NCBI GenBank assembly: GCA_020055645.1
Contig: CM034548.1
Span: 2,356,001-2,420,000, forward strand
Length of the DNA: 64,000 nt
Direction: 5' to 3'
Origin: Tomocerus qinae
Lineage: Eukaryota; Arthropoda; Collembola; Entomobryomorpha; Tomoceridae
Below the pieces are notes generated by a model. That model was not told the DNA's origin, searched no databases, and was given only the letters and a program-made list of their open reading frames with translations. Below are positions 1 through 10,882 of this stretch, piece by piece (the first letter of the stretch is position 1; the number at the start of each line of letters is the position of its first letter). The position numbers and the translations under genes are program-made.

Positions 1-1977
1 AGATTTTAGATGAAGTTTAGATGTCAGTTGTAGATATAGTATACTAATTTAATCGCAATGCTGGCAATAATTACATAATATTATTTTGAAACATATGAGA
101 CACTTTTGCTTGTTACTGCAGTTTTATTTACACATAAGTCGCTATGTGTATTTCCACATAAAATATGATTTTATGGAGTATTAATTTGGTGAGGAGGCTT
201 GAGATTACCTCCAACATAACTATTGTGTAGTATTAATGTATAATTCCTTTCTAAATCTTATTCCGTATCGGAGTAGTACATAGTTGTAGTTGTAGCCTAG
301 TTAACCAATACAAACATTTACTTAGATACCATTAAATCGAAATTGTTGAAAATTTTGATGCTGTAAAATACATTTGCTTAATGTAAGGTATAATTTGGGG
401 ACCTACTCAAAATTGCTGGATATTTTTAACACTAATCAACCATGAAAAATGCATTCAAAGCTGCCTAAAAATATTACTTTTGTTTAACAAAGTGCAGTAG
501 TGTGTACCTACTTAAGCAATTATTGTTAGTGGCAATTAGCTTGTTGCTAGCATATTGGATTAATTTTTTATTGTATATAATCTTTATTATTGATTTCATT
601 TAAGTTTTATTTAGTAATTGTGCAGATCCATACAGATATTCATTTTAATATTCTTTATTGAAAACATTCTCATATATTACAGTGCATAAGTTCTTTCGCA
701 TGTTATTATTTATATATCTGCCATAAAAATAAATCCATGATACAAGATTATTAAGATGCAATAGAATTAAATATTTTATCGATATATCCTTACATATTTA
801 TTTTACTAATGTATTTCACTTTATCCCAATTATTTGATTGATTCAAGCATTGGGAAATACTTAATTCTATGCTATGAAGCCTCGTTAAATTACATAATTG
901 ATCATAGTACTAGATTACGAGCCAAATGTTTGCAGTAACTCTGCCCACTATCAGCCACCACCACCCAAATCTTAAAAATCTTTAGACCAAACCAAAATAA
1001 TGCTTTTCGTAGTAATAATAACATAGTTAAGTATGACATTAAAATTACATCGTTCAATTATAGTTGGGGAAATTTACTCAATTTTTACTCAACAGTAAAT
1101 ACAGTGAGAGTAATTTTGTTTGACGTTTTGAAGATTTAATCTCACGCTGAAGTAAATTAAAATTCATTTGAAGTGAATTAAAAATATGTGTATTTTAATG
1201 CGAGGATAAATTAATGTGTTCTGTATTTCTACTAGGACAATATACTTGCACTATGAAAAATTACAATTCAAATTTTTATTATGGTCATTGGTAGAGAACT
1301 ATGACACTTCAATTTTATTTATTCATCTACAACATTCATTACAAGACGATTTCCCAATAAAAAATAAATTGATATAACACGTATTCACTATCACGACATG
1401 ACATCATAAACAGAAGCGAGAGAAAGATTTACTCAAACTGCACAGATAGAGGTACTAAATAATTCTTATACCTGTACACTTATTGGTTGTAGTGCTACTG
1501 CTATTTGTTTTTCTTTGCTGCTAATGTTAATTGTTTGTTGTTTCTAATTACCTTTCTACATAAATGTTTTTGTCCTTTATGTTAATGCTTATTTTTGTGC
1601 TTCAATTTTCATTCTATTGAATATTTTGTTTATCGCTGCTTAATTACTCTGAAAGTTTATTTACAAGCTATATCGTGGTCCCAAATTTTAAACTTTCTAA
1701 TCGGTTAACAGTCTAGGTCACCTCTTTTATTCTTAGGAGACAATTAATTATATTTTAAAGTTTGCTTCATTAGGGTTAATCTAATAAAATTATAAGTAGT
1801 TTTATAAGGAAACAATGCATCAAATTATACACTTTCTCCATTTTAAATTAAATATATCTTAGCGTTCAGTTGATGGCCAAAATATTGGCTCATTACGGTC
1901 AATGTGCTTTGAATTTTTCCATGGCTACATCAGGACAGCCTTGGCATGGAAACATTCAAAGTCTCTTGATATTATTA
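1..1977. other. Intergenic or intronic, no gene seen
   Basis: AT-rich sequence with no open frame that looks coding on either strand. I saw no repeat with recognisable ends. It could include introns of the gene whose exons begin at 4134, because that gene's first visible exon has a splice acceptor and so must have something upstream. Confidence 0.5.
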
Positions 1978-1986
1978 AAAATATTA
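1978..1986. repeat. Left 9-bp target site duplication of the MULE
   Basis: AAAATATTA directly abuts the GG that opens the left inverted repeat. The identical nine bases occur at 3246-3254. The host sequence is AT-rich, so a chance match is possible, but both copies fall exactly at the arm boundaries. Confidence 0.8.
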
Positions 1987-3245
1987 GGATGCTATTTAAT
2001 GGGTCAATGAAATAATTTAAATAGTCAATGAAATAATTTAAATAGTCAATGAATAATGATTTAATCGGTAAATGCTGAAGATTTAAATGGAGATAATTTG
2101 AAAAAGTCAATGAAAACGCTGAATTGGTAAATTGTGTTAATTATTACATGATAGTCATTAAATTAGCAGTCACATACATTAATTGGCATTAAATAGTATT
2201 CATTAAAAAGTAGTCTTAGTAATTAGTTTGTGATCATCTGATCATAGTCATTAAATAGCAAAAAGGCATAAAAATCAGCAGGCAGCCAGTAGCATAATCA
2301 ATCTCGAATCAATGCTTTTGTAGCCCCCTTTGGTCTTCCTCGCCGTCTCTTTGCGTTGAGGGGTATACGTAGCTGGAGAAAACCGAAATTGTTTGTGCAT
2401 CGACGCAATTGCAACTATGTGCTTGCACATGTAACTCTTTTGATAATAGGGACATGTACATTTAGACTTTTTCCAATCGTTTACTATAAACATAGTGTGC
2501 CACATAGTAAATTCAGAATTTAGAAAGTGATCAAATTTAGTCCATTTGGCGAAACGGAAATTTTTTAATCATATCTGTTGTAATGGAACACCCTTGAGCA
2601 CCAAAGAAGTAGAGAAATTTATTTTCATCACATGAGGGTTCGGTCAGTATGGTGGGATTGCTTTTAGCCCATTGGTAGGCTGAAGTGAGGAGATTAAATG
2701 GTAAGCATGGCTCATTAGCAAATGTGTAACAGTTGGGCGATAATGGATTTCTTTCATTTGACCAGTTTTGTAAAATCTTCTCCATAGTAGAAAAGTAGTA
2801 AACCCCAATCCGGCTTTTCAGTAGTAGGTTTTTGAATTTTCTTCGGGGGACTGTTTTCGGTTTCCGAATTGGAACTATAAATTAATTGTGAAGCCATTGG
2901 AAGACTGTGGTTACTGACCCAGGGAGTGAAAGATAGTGAAGAATTGTGTCGTTTACTTCCCTTCACTTTAACACCTAACATCAACCTTGCTCTTATCGGT
3001 CAACAGATTAACATAATTTTGCTATCTCAAACTCTCAGACGGCCGTCTCTTACTGCTTTTGGGTATGCTCTAAGGTTTCTATGTAAAAGCAACTTCCATT
3101 TACCCATTCAGCGTTTTCATTGACTTTTTAAATAATTACGTATTGACTTTTTCAAATTATCTCTATTTAAATCTTCAGCATTTACCGATTAAATCATTTT
3201 TCATTGACTATTTAAATTATTTCATTGACCCGTTAAATATATTCC
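1987..3245 (-). mobile_element. Non-autonomous Mutator-like element (MULE) with long inverted repeats
   Basis: A 1.26-kb DNA transposon. Its ends are inverted repeats of about 145 bp (1987-2131 and about 3103-3245) starting with GG and sharing the run GGGTCAATGAAATAATTT, with the 21-bp unit repeated inside the left arm. It is flanked by an identical 9-bp duplication, AAAATATTA (1978-1986 and 3246-3254). Long inverted repeats and a 9-bp target duplication are the hallmarks of the MULE superfamily, and the interior carries a SWIM zinc finger as MULE transposases do. The element is too short to hold a complete DDE transposase, so it is a deletion derivative that would need a helper. Divergence between the arms and broken frames mark it as old. 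Confidence 0.88.
2305..2785 (-). pseudogene. MULE transposase C-terminal remnant with SWIM zinc finger
   Basis: On the - strand, 2785-2540 encodes a block with WSNERNPLSPN and, further on, AYQWAKSNP. After a frame change near 2555 the coding sense resumes with WTKFDHFLN, then MWHTMFIVNDWKK and the SWIM zinc finger CTCPYYQKSYMCKH (CxCx8CxH). A second frame change near 2360 leads to the basic tail KRRRGRPKGATKAL. This order (aromatic block, SWIM finger, basic RGRPKKATKAL-like tail) is the usual C-terminus of arthropod MULE transposases. The DDE catalytic core is absent. Two frameshifts mean no intact protein. Confidence 0.8.
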
Positions 3246-3254
3246 AAAATATTA
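3246..3254. repeat. Right 9-bp target site duplication of the MULE
   Basis: AAAATATTA, identical to 1978-1986, immediately follows the right inverted repeat. Confidence 0.8.
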
Positions 3255-4135
3255 TCGCAACACTATTTGTTAATAAAATATTATGATAATACAGAGGGTA
3301 TAAAAGTCTTGACTAAATTGTATGGCGACGATGTTGCATGATATGCATAAAAGGATTGCCATAAAATATTACAACATTGCTTTGACTCGATTAACATTAT
3401 TTAATTCAAAAACTAAATTAAAGAATATTCGTCCCCCTTCCGTTCAGTATTTTGGTAAAGACAGTTAGCGATTAGAGTACGATTTAATTTCTGCTTCTTC
3501 TTCTTCTGCTACTTATTTACGTCCCCAAATGGAATTGTCCTCTATGGACTCCCTGTGACTAATATTTTTGGTTGTTATTATTCTATCAGCCTATATTTGT
3601 GGGTTTGACATACAAATGTGATCTCAATTAGACAATTTATAACGATTTCACAGAAACATTTTTCCTACGCAGTACCTACATGACAACATATCTAACAGAT
3701 GACATCTATTTGATCAAGGGAAATCCCAAATTTAGCAAAACTAAGATTTGATAAACCACGGGCGTACTTTGACTAACTGCTTTCAGCTCTCTAGGCAATA
3801 GCTATTAATAATTGTTTTTGGCCGTCTTGTAAAATCCCAGGTTCTTTTTTGTAGGAACTCCCCAGTACAATAATATGCTTTAGTTAATGCAAATAATTAA
3901 ATCTTACGTCTGTAGTAGTTCATACATGTAATTGAATGTAATGTAATAGCCAATGTACTGTCACCTTTCATGACCAAGACCGCTCCGCTCAGTCCTGCAC
4001 GTCTTCCCACCTATCACTGTACTTGTACTTTATGTGTACCTACCAAATGTATGTCTGTAAAATGTAGTCTCTGTCGCGGATTCAAATAAAAGTTGAAACG
4101 AATGATTTAACTCCAAATTTATTATTTTTCCAGCC

Positions 4136-4306
4136 ATGTCCCAGCAAGAGGAGAGCCAATCGACACCCGCCCTCATCCAAGCGTCAGATCGGTTGGATGC
4201 AGAGACGGGAGATCCCAGCAGTTCACTAAGCAGCATTCCTGAAAACAATTTACTGGAAAGTTATACAAGACTTAGCATCAGCTTGGAAGACAATGGTCTT
4301 TTTAAG
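4136..4306 (+). CDS. Unknown gene, exon a
   Basis: Acceptor TTTTTCCAG ends at 4133 and ATG is at 4136. The exon runs 57 codons, acidic and serine-rich, ending NNLLESYTRLSISLEDNGLF then K. The donor is AAG|GCAAGT, a GC donor in an otherwise perfect consensus. Using the GT four bases later would give a stop a few codons into the next exon. Confidence 0.72.
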
Positions 4307-4965
4307 GCAAGTTAGGTGTTGTGACGTCTTAGGATTTCAATTTTGAAGATGTTAATTGAGGCTGTATGTCAAACGCAGGTTCATGAAAGACAAGCAGCTC
4401 GAATGAAAACCCGCTCAGAGTGGTTCTTGTCCCCTTCAATTTGTCCAAAGATGCCTGACGTTGACTGCAACGATGGCTCAACTCCCTATTACATTCTGAG
4501 GGAAGATGCCGCTGCCAATTGGAATCCAGCGGGTACAATTTAACTTTGGCGGAAAGGAGTAAGTTTTTTGCGAAGGAGTGCATTATTTATTTTGGAATAC
4601 TTTTAGGATTCGCTGCAAGTGTATTTAGTACGAGTGCTGAGTCTCTGAAGCAACTCATAAGACGCTCTTCTAGCAAAGACAAAGAGAGAAGATTGGTTCG
4701 ACGCACTTCGAGCAAAAAGAACAAAGAAAACGGGGCATCGGGAGGAAGCAACAAAAAACACACGTCAACCACAGGGCCAACGGAAGCAACAAATTCGAAT
4801 TACAACTCAACTCCTCCTCCACCGGAGAAGTTGACTACTCCGAAAAAGTGTGAAAAAAATGTTGCACAAACCCCAATGGATCATCCAATGGTCTCTGAGC
4901 AGGATTGCACGGAGACCGACGTTCAGACATTTCATGTCACACTCACCTACAAGCCAAGAATTTAA
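4136..4965 (+). CDS. Three-exon gene of unknown function (whole span)
   Basis: Exons 4136-4306, 4379-4532 and 4607-4965 join into 684 nt, an exact frame of 227 residues plus stop. I do not recognise the protein. The middle is rich in conserved-looking residues (TRSEWFLSPSICPKMPDVDC, then GSTPYYILRED). The C-terminal third is low complexity and basic, with RRSSSKDKERR and RRTSSKKNKEN repeats resembling phosphorylatable serine clusters, then Thr/Pro-rich sequence. There is no signal peptide or membrane segment, so it is probably cytosolic or nuclear. The splice acceptor two bases before the ATG means either a 5' untranslated exon lies upstream or this is the C-terminal end of a much longer protein. 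Intron 1 uses a GC donor. The introns are only 72 and 74 bp. Confidence 0.72.
4379..4532 (+). CDS. Unknown gene, exon b
   Basis: Acceptor AAACGCAG ends at 4378. Begins VHERQAARMKTRSEWFL and ends with ANWNPA. Donor GCGG|GTACAA, phase 1. Cysteines in SICPKMPDVDC could bind metal, but the spacing matches no zinc finger I know. Confidence 0.72.
4607..4965 (+). CDS. Unknown gene, terminal exon
   Basis: Acceptor ATACTTTTAG ends at 4606. It joins in phase 1 to the previous exon, giving GFAASVFSTSAESLK and then the basic serine-rich tail. The stop is TAA at 4963-4965. A possible AATAAA polyadenylation signal lies about 370 bp downstream (near 5337). Confidence 0.72.
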
Positions 4966-7900
4966 CGATTTCATCTGATTCGCTCTCAGACAAATCGTAC
5001 ACGAAAGTAAAGTGAAGACTAAATTAATATTAAGAACACATTTGACCAGAATGAATTCACAAACCAGAATAGATTCATTGTACGGGAATTACTGTTAATT
5101 CTAATATATTATAGCCACTTGACAACTATTAATATGATTTAGTAAATTAGATGCCGACTGATTTAATAATTGACAAAAATATCTATACAGGTTTTCGTAG
5201 ATACGGTATAAATAGATGAAATTATGTTCAGAACGAAATTTAAAAATACGCAAACACAAAATTATTGCAAAAACATTCTGGGAGATAAAGATTAAACGAT
5301 TCTACGGAATTCTCTGTTGATGTATTACATATTGTCTAATAAATGGCTTCAACTGTTGGTTAGATTCTGAATCCAAGTTCAAAACAAGGCAAGATAAGGG
5401 TAGAGGGTGCTGGAAACCTGCCCTTTCAAATCAGGTCACTCGTAATTAAAAAATTAATTCACGCTTACATTTATCATAAATTCAGGGAGTTTTTACTACA
5501 ACATAATAATATTAATAAAATTATAATAATTACCTAAAATTAGTTACAAATCTAAGCAAATACAGTTAACTCTTAAGAACATAACTACTATATATCAATA
5601 ACTAAAAGTATCGGCATACATTGATTTTCTGTCAAATTACCAAATAATCAAAACTAAATTTTACAGTAAGTAATATTTCGATATGAATAAACGATTATTA
5701 TATTCATAAAGTACTTCTCAATTCTACTCCAATCAGCCAATCAACAATTCAAATATTTGTAAATTACTTACGATTTCTACAATAGGTAGTTAACAAACAA
5801 TACATGTTCAATATTGTCTGTAAGGAAGTTAATACCTACACACTAATTCGTTAGTACTGGGTGACTATAATTACTTGTGTAAATAATTTCCACTGCCTAA
5901 ACTACTTCAACGGTTGAAAAGCAGTAAATTCTTTTATACTAGAGAACATAAAGGTATGGTATACGGAGACGAAGACCGTAATTGTAAAATCGTAAATGAA
6001 AAACAATGCCAGTCGAAAGTCTTTGATATTACACGAATTGAAAAAATAATCAGGTAAATATATTCGCTCTCTCCTTTGTTACAATTCAATACACGATAGT
6101 GTGCGTAGTAGAGATGTTCTATTACGTTACGTACATAATGTAATATATTTAGTCGCAAGTCGCAATCGCAGCATAAGGATGTTGCACCGCGAATCCAAAT
6201 GATTCAGTACAATTCGCAAAAATGACTCTTGTAAACTTATATCTGTGTAATATAATAAGTTGGCCGTAAATGTGCAAGTGTGACAAAACGTAACTTAAGT
6301 AGATTAAAGTTGCCTTAGATGTATCTTCCTAATTGTATACTTATGTAATATACGCAACGCACTCGTATTATGCATGTAGGTAGGTATTTTAATTATTTTG
6401 TCCATTAACATCTATGATGCACTATATTTACCCGTGTTTAAAATAATATACAATTTTCACGATTTGCAGTGTAAAAATTTTATTTGTTTACATTCTTATG
6501 ACTAGTTGCCTCGAGAGCCACTTCAGCTACAACCACATACAGAAACGCTTGTTTAGAATCCCTAAATTTAGTTTAAGCACATTAGTAATTGTTATCTTGT
6601 GTTTTATAAAACATTGTAGGAGCAATCGAATTTCATTCAGAAAACAATCATATTTATTGACTTTCTTTTGGTACTGATCTGAAAGCGATCATTGATTAAA
6701 ATATAATGCAATCAGTGTACCTATTTTTTATCTTCCAATATTTACCTTGGAAACTTGTTCTAAGGATTTTTGTGACAATGGGCAATACAGGATAAAAGAA
6801 ATTCTTTGAAACTGCTTTTTGTTTTGGGAAACAAGTTATTCACTTAATTTTGTGCTAAGCTGGGAAATCTAACGGTTGAATAAATACGTGAAGTGGTTGT
6901 ATCTGTTGTGCTTCTCGGGATATTTATATGCCAACTACAAGAATTGTATTGTAAACAGTATGCGCTAGAATTGTTCTAACTATTTGTTTCACAGGTATTG
7001 TTGTTTTGCTTGATTGCATGTATTTATATATTAAGAATGTGTGTCGCATATATTATTATTTTTATTGGTTTTCTGTCTGTAGTATCACTGCGTTTAAACC
7101 ATCAAACGAATTATTGCGGTTCCCGAATTTTTGTTGTCTTACTGTTGTATTTTACCAGTTTTAGGGTAAATCTGGGTTATAAGAAGGCAAGCCAATGAAT
7201 CAGCTTTGCTCTACTCTGCACTCCCCAACGATGGCACTTGACTGTATGAATTCGTATTATTGCAATATTGATGTGTAATGTCAGTCTAACTAATTCACCT
7301 GTTTTGAAACTGAATGCCCCGTAGTACACAATGGAATTCAATGGAATTTAGGATTCAGTGGAATTACATTTAAATATCAGTGACACGGAATATTTGGTGT
7401 GTGGAATGTACTGTAGTATTTTTAGTGCTTACTACTAATTTTATTATCGCAGTACAGATGAGAAAAAGCATTTTGGTCAGCACGAGTACCTAATTGGTAG
7501 ACAAAACCACAGCCAGAACAACATTTCTGGAAGGGAAATGCATGTGACAAAATATCGTTTTCATGACACATGTTTACAACATTTTTCTCCAAACTCTGGA
7601 GGGAGGGTTGGGCTTCTGTGTCTTCAATTTGCACGTAGTAGACACACAGAGCCAAAACTTTTGGGGACATATTTAATTTTTGCTGTACTAAAAATTTATC
7701 TTTTAATTTAATTTTTTCCACACAAGGTCATAAAGCAAAACTTTTTGTTTTTGTTAGTAAATTACTGAACGGTAATTTAGTTAAATGACTTTGTTAGTCG
7801 CTGTACTGACAGAGTACTCTCGCACTGCAATTTATTAATGCTGCGCTCCACTGGCTGTGTATGTGTATGTACTTAAATAACTGACTCACTACTCCCAATA

Positions 7901-9640
7901 ATGTTTTGTATTAATTTACCTTTTAATGGTCTTGGAAAAAGTATTTCATATTTCTGAATTATTTCTAGGGAAATATTCACGTATTACAATAGAATGCAAA
8001 CTATTGCAAACCGAAACAATTTTATATTACCATAAATATTTTAACTTTTACTGGAGCCGTTTGTATAACATCAATTGAAAGTGTATAGATTATTACAGTA
8101 AATATAGTAAATATTTACATTAGTAGTGTTCCACTGTATTAAGAGGTAAAGTGGGGATGTGGCAATAATTTTTTCACGACTATCATAGTTTTATATGAGT
8201 ATTATTAATATCTGCCTGCTTTAGTTTGATATATATTATCCGATGATAAGTTGACATAAGTTTATTATCAATGCCAGTGGTAGAGAGAGATAAGAATTCT
8301 TTTCAGTTTCGGCATCCATTCCAGTAACATAATACTACGCCACTCCATCACTATATGACTGACTTCCCAATTTTGGAATAATTACTTAGTCTAAGACAAA
8401 CTCCGTCAAAACGTTTTCTCTTACTAAATCTTACAAATTATCACCGTGCCAATTCCATCGTGTTTTACAAAGTGCGGGAGTGTGGGGGACGCAAATACTA
8501 AAGTCAATATGACCCGTAGTAAGAATAATTGAAAAGTTACAAAGTAATGAGACTTTTGTTTATTTATACGTGCTTCCTAGCACGCTTTTTTAATTTAGCT
8601 AATCAGCTTAAGGATGCCTTAATGCTCACACAAACAAACAATCCAATTAATTTGCTCTTTTGATTTTTATACGCTGAATAATGGTATATCAATAATTAAG
8701 CTAGTCTAAATAAATAATATTTGTGCACTATTAATATAGGTTTTTGAACAATAAGCATTACTGGATTATACCATATTCTATATTCAGTAGATGTACTATC
8801 AGGCAGGTAAACGGTTTGTTGTCCTTACAAGTAATATATAAATGTAAAAATAATTATAATGTAATAGCATTTTAAACTCAGCACAACACTCAACTATAGT
8901 TGAAAATTCAAGTGAATTAATTTCAGAGGCTGTATACAGTTCATTCAAAATTAAATTTATTTTACTAGCTATGGTTACGGCTTTGCAACACATTGCCTAA
9001 TATTTATAATATGTAATTCATTGATAACCACCACTACTAAAATATCCTATAGATTTAATACTAGGTACAAGAGTTATAGTCTTACTAAAGGTAGCGTTAC
9101 CAGCAAAAGTTATACTACAATATCCATGTAAATCAGATTTATTATTTATTTCCTACTATTTACATTATAATTTAGAATCGCACTAATGCATGATTATGCA
9201 TGTTTGGATGCCCACAAATACAATAATGGATTATTATGTATAGATATAATTTGAGCATAACAGTAGTTTAATTCACTGTGTACATATTTTGTTTTCACAA
9301 AAACTAATTAAATATAACGAATTCATTTGCAAATATATTGACAAACAAGGGTAATTATGTTAATTTTTAGCATTTGACAAATTTTAAAAATGTAGTTAAT
9401 AATTAAGATTCGTCTTATTTGTCTTCGCAAAAGTACAATCATTAAAGGTTCATATTTTATGCTATTTGTTTACAATAATTTTTATTTATAATCTAATTGG
9501 TAATTGTTTTATGTGTGTAACTGACATAACAATAAATTAATGCGTAAAATTCTCTAAAAGAAATTGTGAAAGTGTTAATGAATTGCCTTTTTTGCATATA
9601 TCCGTAAATAGTTCATTATTCTTGGTTAAAAATGCAATAT
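4966..9640. other. Intergenic, no supported gene
   Basis: AT-rich. The longest open frame (7422-7721, - strand, 99 codons) has several cysteines (KCCSGCGFVYQ) but lacks splice context and any family signature I know, so I do not call it a gene. I see no mobile element with clear ends. Confidence 0.5.
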
Positions 9641-9848
9641 ATAAGGTTCCATACGGCAGACGGCAACCGCTAATCCGCGTGTCAACAAAAACTTTCTAGA
9701 GCCGCAGTGATGCGGAGCACGGAAATCGAAGACAATATAGAAATTTTTGCTTAAAAACCCAAATATTTTTCGCGCATTTCCACTTAAAATTTGTCGCCCC
9801 CCCCCCATCTGAAATAATTTTTCAGCCCTGTGTAACGGGCTATGCAAA

Positions 9849-9919
9849 TTAGGGGATTAGCTATTGCTGGGCATGTTGATATTTAAAGTGACGAGGGTTA
9901 ATGGGCTGTAATCCCCTAA
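9849..9919. repeat. Short inverted repeat beside the telomere-like run
   Basis: TTAGGGGATTA (9849-9859) and its exact complement TAATCCCCTAA (9909-9919) form 11-bp arms around a 49-base loop. This may be part of a degraded miniature element covering about 9640-9920, which also contains a run of ten or more C like the hAT-type elements elsewhere in the window. Confidence 0.4.
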
Positions 9920-9929
9920 TATGGCTAAG

Positions 9930-9953
9930 CCTAACCTAACCTAACCTAACCTA
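9930..9953 (-). repeat. Interstitial telomere-like repeat (CCTAA)4
   Basis: Four perfect CCTAA units (TTAGG on the other strand) plus a partial fifth. TTAGG is the ancestral arthropod telomere unit. At about 24 bases this is a trace, not an array, so it could be a repair scar or chance. Confidence 0.6.
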
Positions 9954-9993
9954 TACTCAATACTAAAATAATCCTACCCATTTTAAATTGGGT

Positions 9994-10105
9994 TCTGCTT
10001 AGCTGCGTTATCAGAGCGGCAGATTATAACACGATAATATAAACATACATACCGACATACGGAATTTGCCACTGCGCAACTCGAACAACACGAATATATA
10101 TCTAT
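9994..10105 (+). repeat. Dispersed repeat of ~105 bp, copy A
   Basis: Begins TCTGCTTAGCTGCGTTATCA and ends CAACTCGAACAACACGA. It matches 11532-11636 in the same orientation at roughly 85-90% by eye, with a few small gaps. No open frame and no obvious target duplications, so the family is unknown. Confidence 0.7.
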
Positions 10106-10747
10106 ACTATACTATCTACTATATCATCAAACTATAATATAAACGCCAAGTCGAACATGCGCGTAAATAATTCCATATGTGTATCCCTGTCGGTATCCGT
10201 GTAGGTATGTATGTATCAAGATATTTTCGTACCACCGTATTGTTATTAAATTTCCAAAGTTTTAGACATCAAAATTTGGTTTGGTTGCGAAAGATGCAAA
10301 ATTTAGCAGTCAATATTTCATAATTATTATAAACTAAGCCACCGCATACCGTACAAATATTGAATTTCTATAGGTTTAAGTACCCAAAGATTTAATTACA
10401 AAAGATGATAACTCTAATCTAGAGGCAAGTTTTCTACATTATGATTACTGCTATTGACTTTAATAACCAATAACGAATTTTAACACACTGACCAAATAGG
10501 TGTGCTGGATAGTAGTAAATAAATATTGTACTTCGTAACTTCACTAGCTTTGTTTAGTACAGGGCTTGGGCCCTGTTACCCCCTAGTTATATATATCTAT
10601 GTAGGGTAGGGGCAACAAAAATATGCAATCGCTAATGGGGGGCATTTTTCATAAATCAATGAACTACACTTTGGGATGATATTAGAATATTTGGAAATCA
10701 AACCAAATATTGTCGCAAATCTTTTGAAATTCAATAGGGGAACTGGC

Positions 10748-10882
10748 CAGGCACGTATCCAGAAGAAAGCATCTGAGAAAAAGAGTCCAAAAATATTTTG
10801 CGCTATGTACAAATATGTAGTATTTTTGCCCCTAATAAAGGTTGCGGCCCCCTCGACTAAGAAACTTCTGGATACGTGCCTG
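10748..10882. mobile_element. hAT-type miniature element, family 1, copy 1
   Basis: 135 bp bounded by the inverted repeats CAGGCACGTATCCAGAAG and CTTCTGGATACGTGCCTG, a perfect 18-bp pair. The same termini bound three more elements in this window. No 8-bp duplication can be seen here, so the flanks may have decayed or rearranged. It carries no coding capacity. Confidence 0.8.

Noticed and set aside
7422-7721. Minus-strand 99-codon frame with several cysteines
   Set aside because: The cysteine spacing fits no zinc finger I know and there are no splice or promoter signals. It could be a fragment of a lost element, but I cannot show it.
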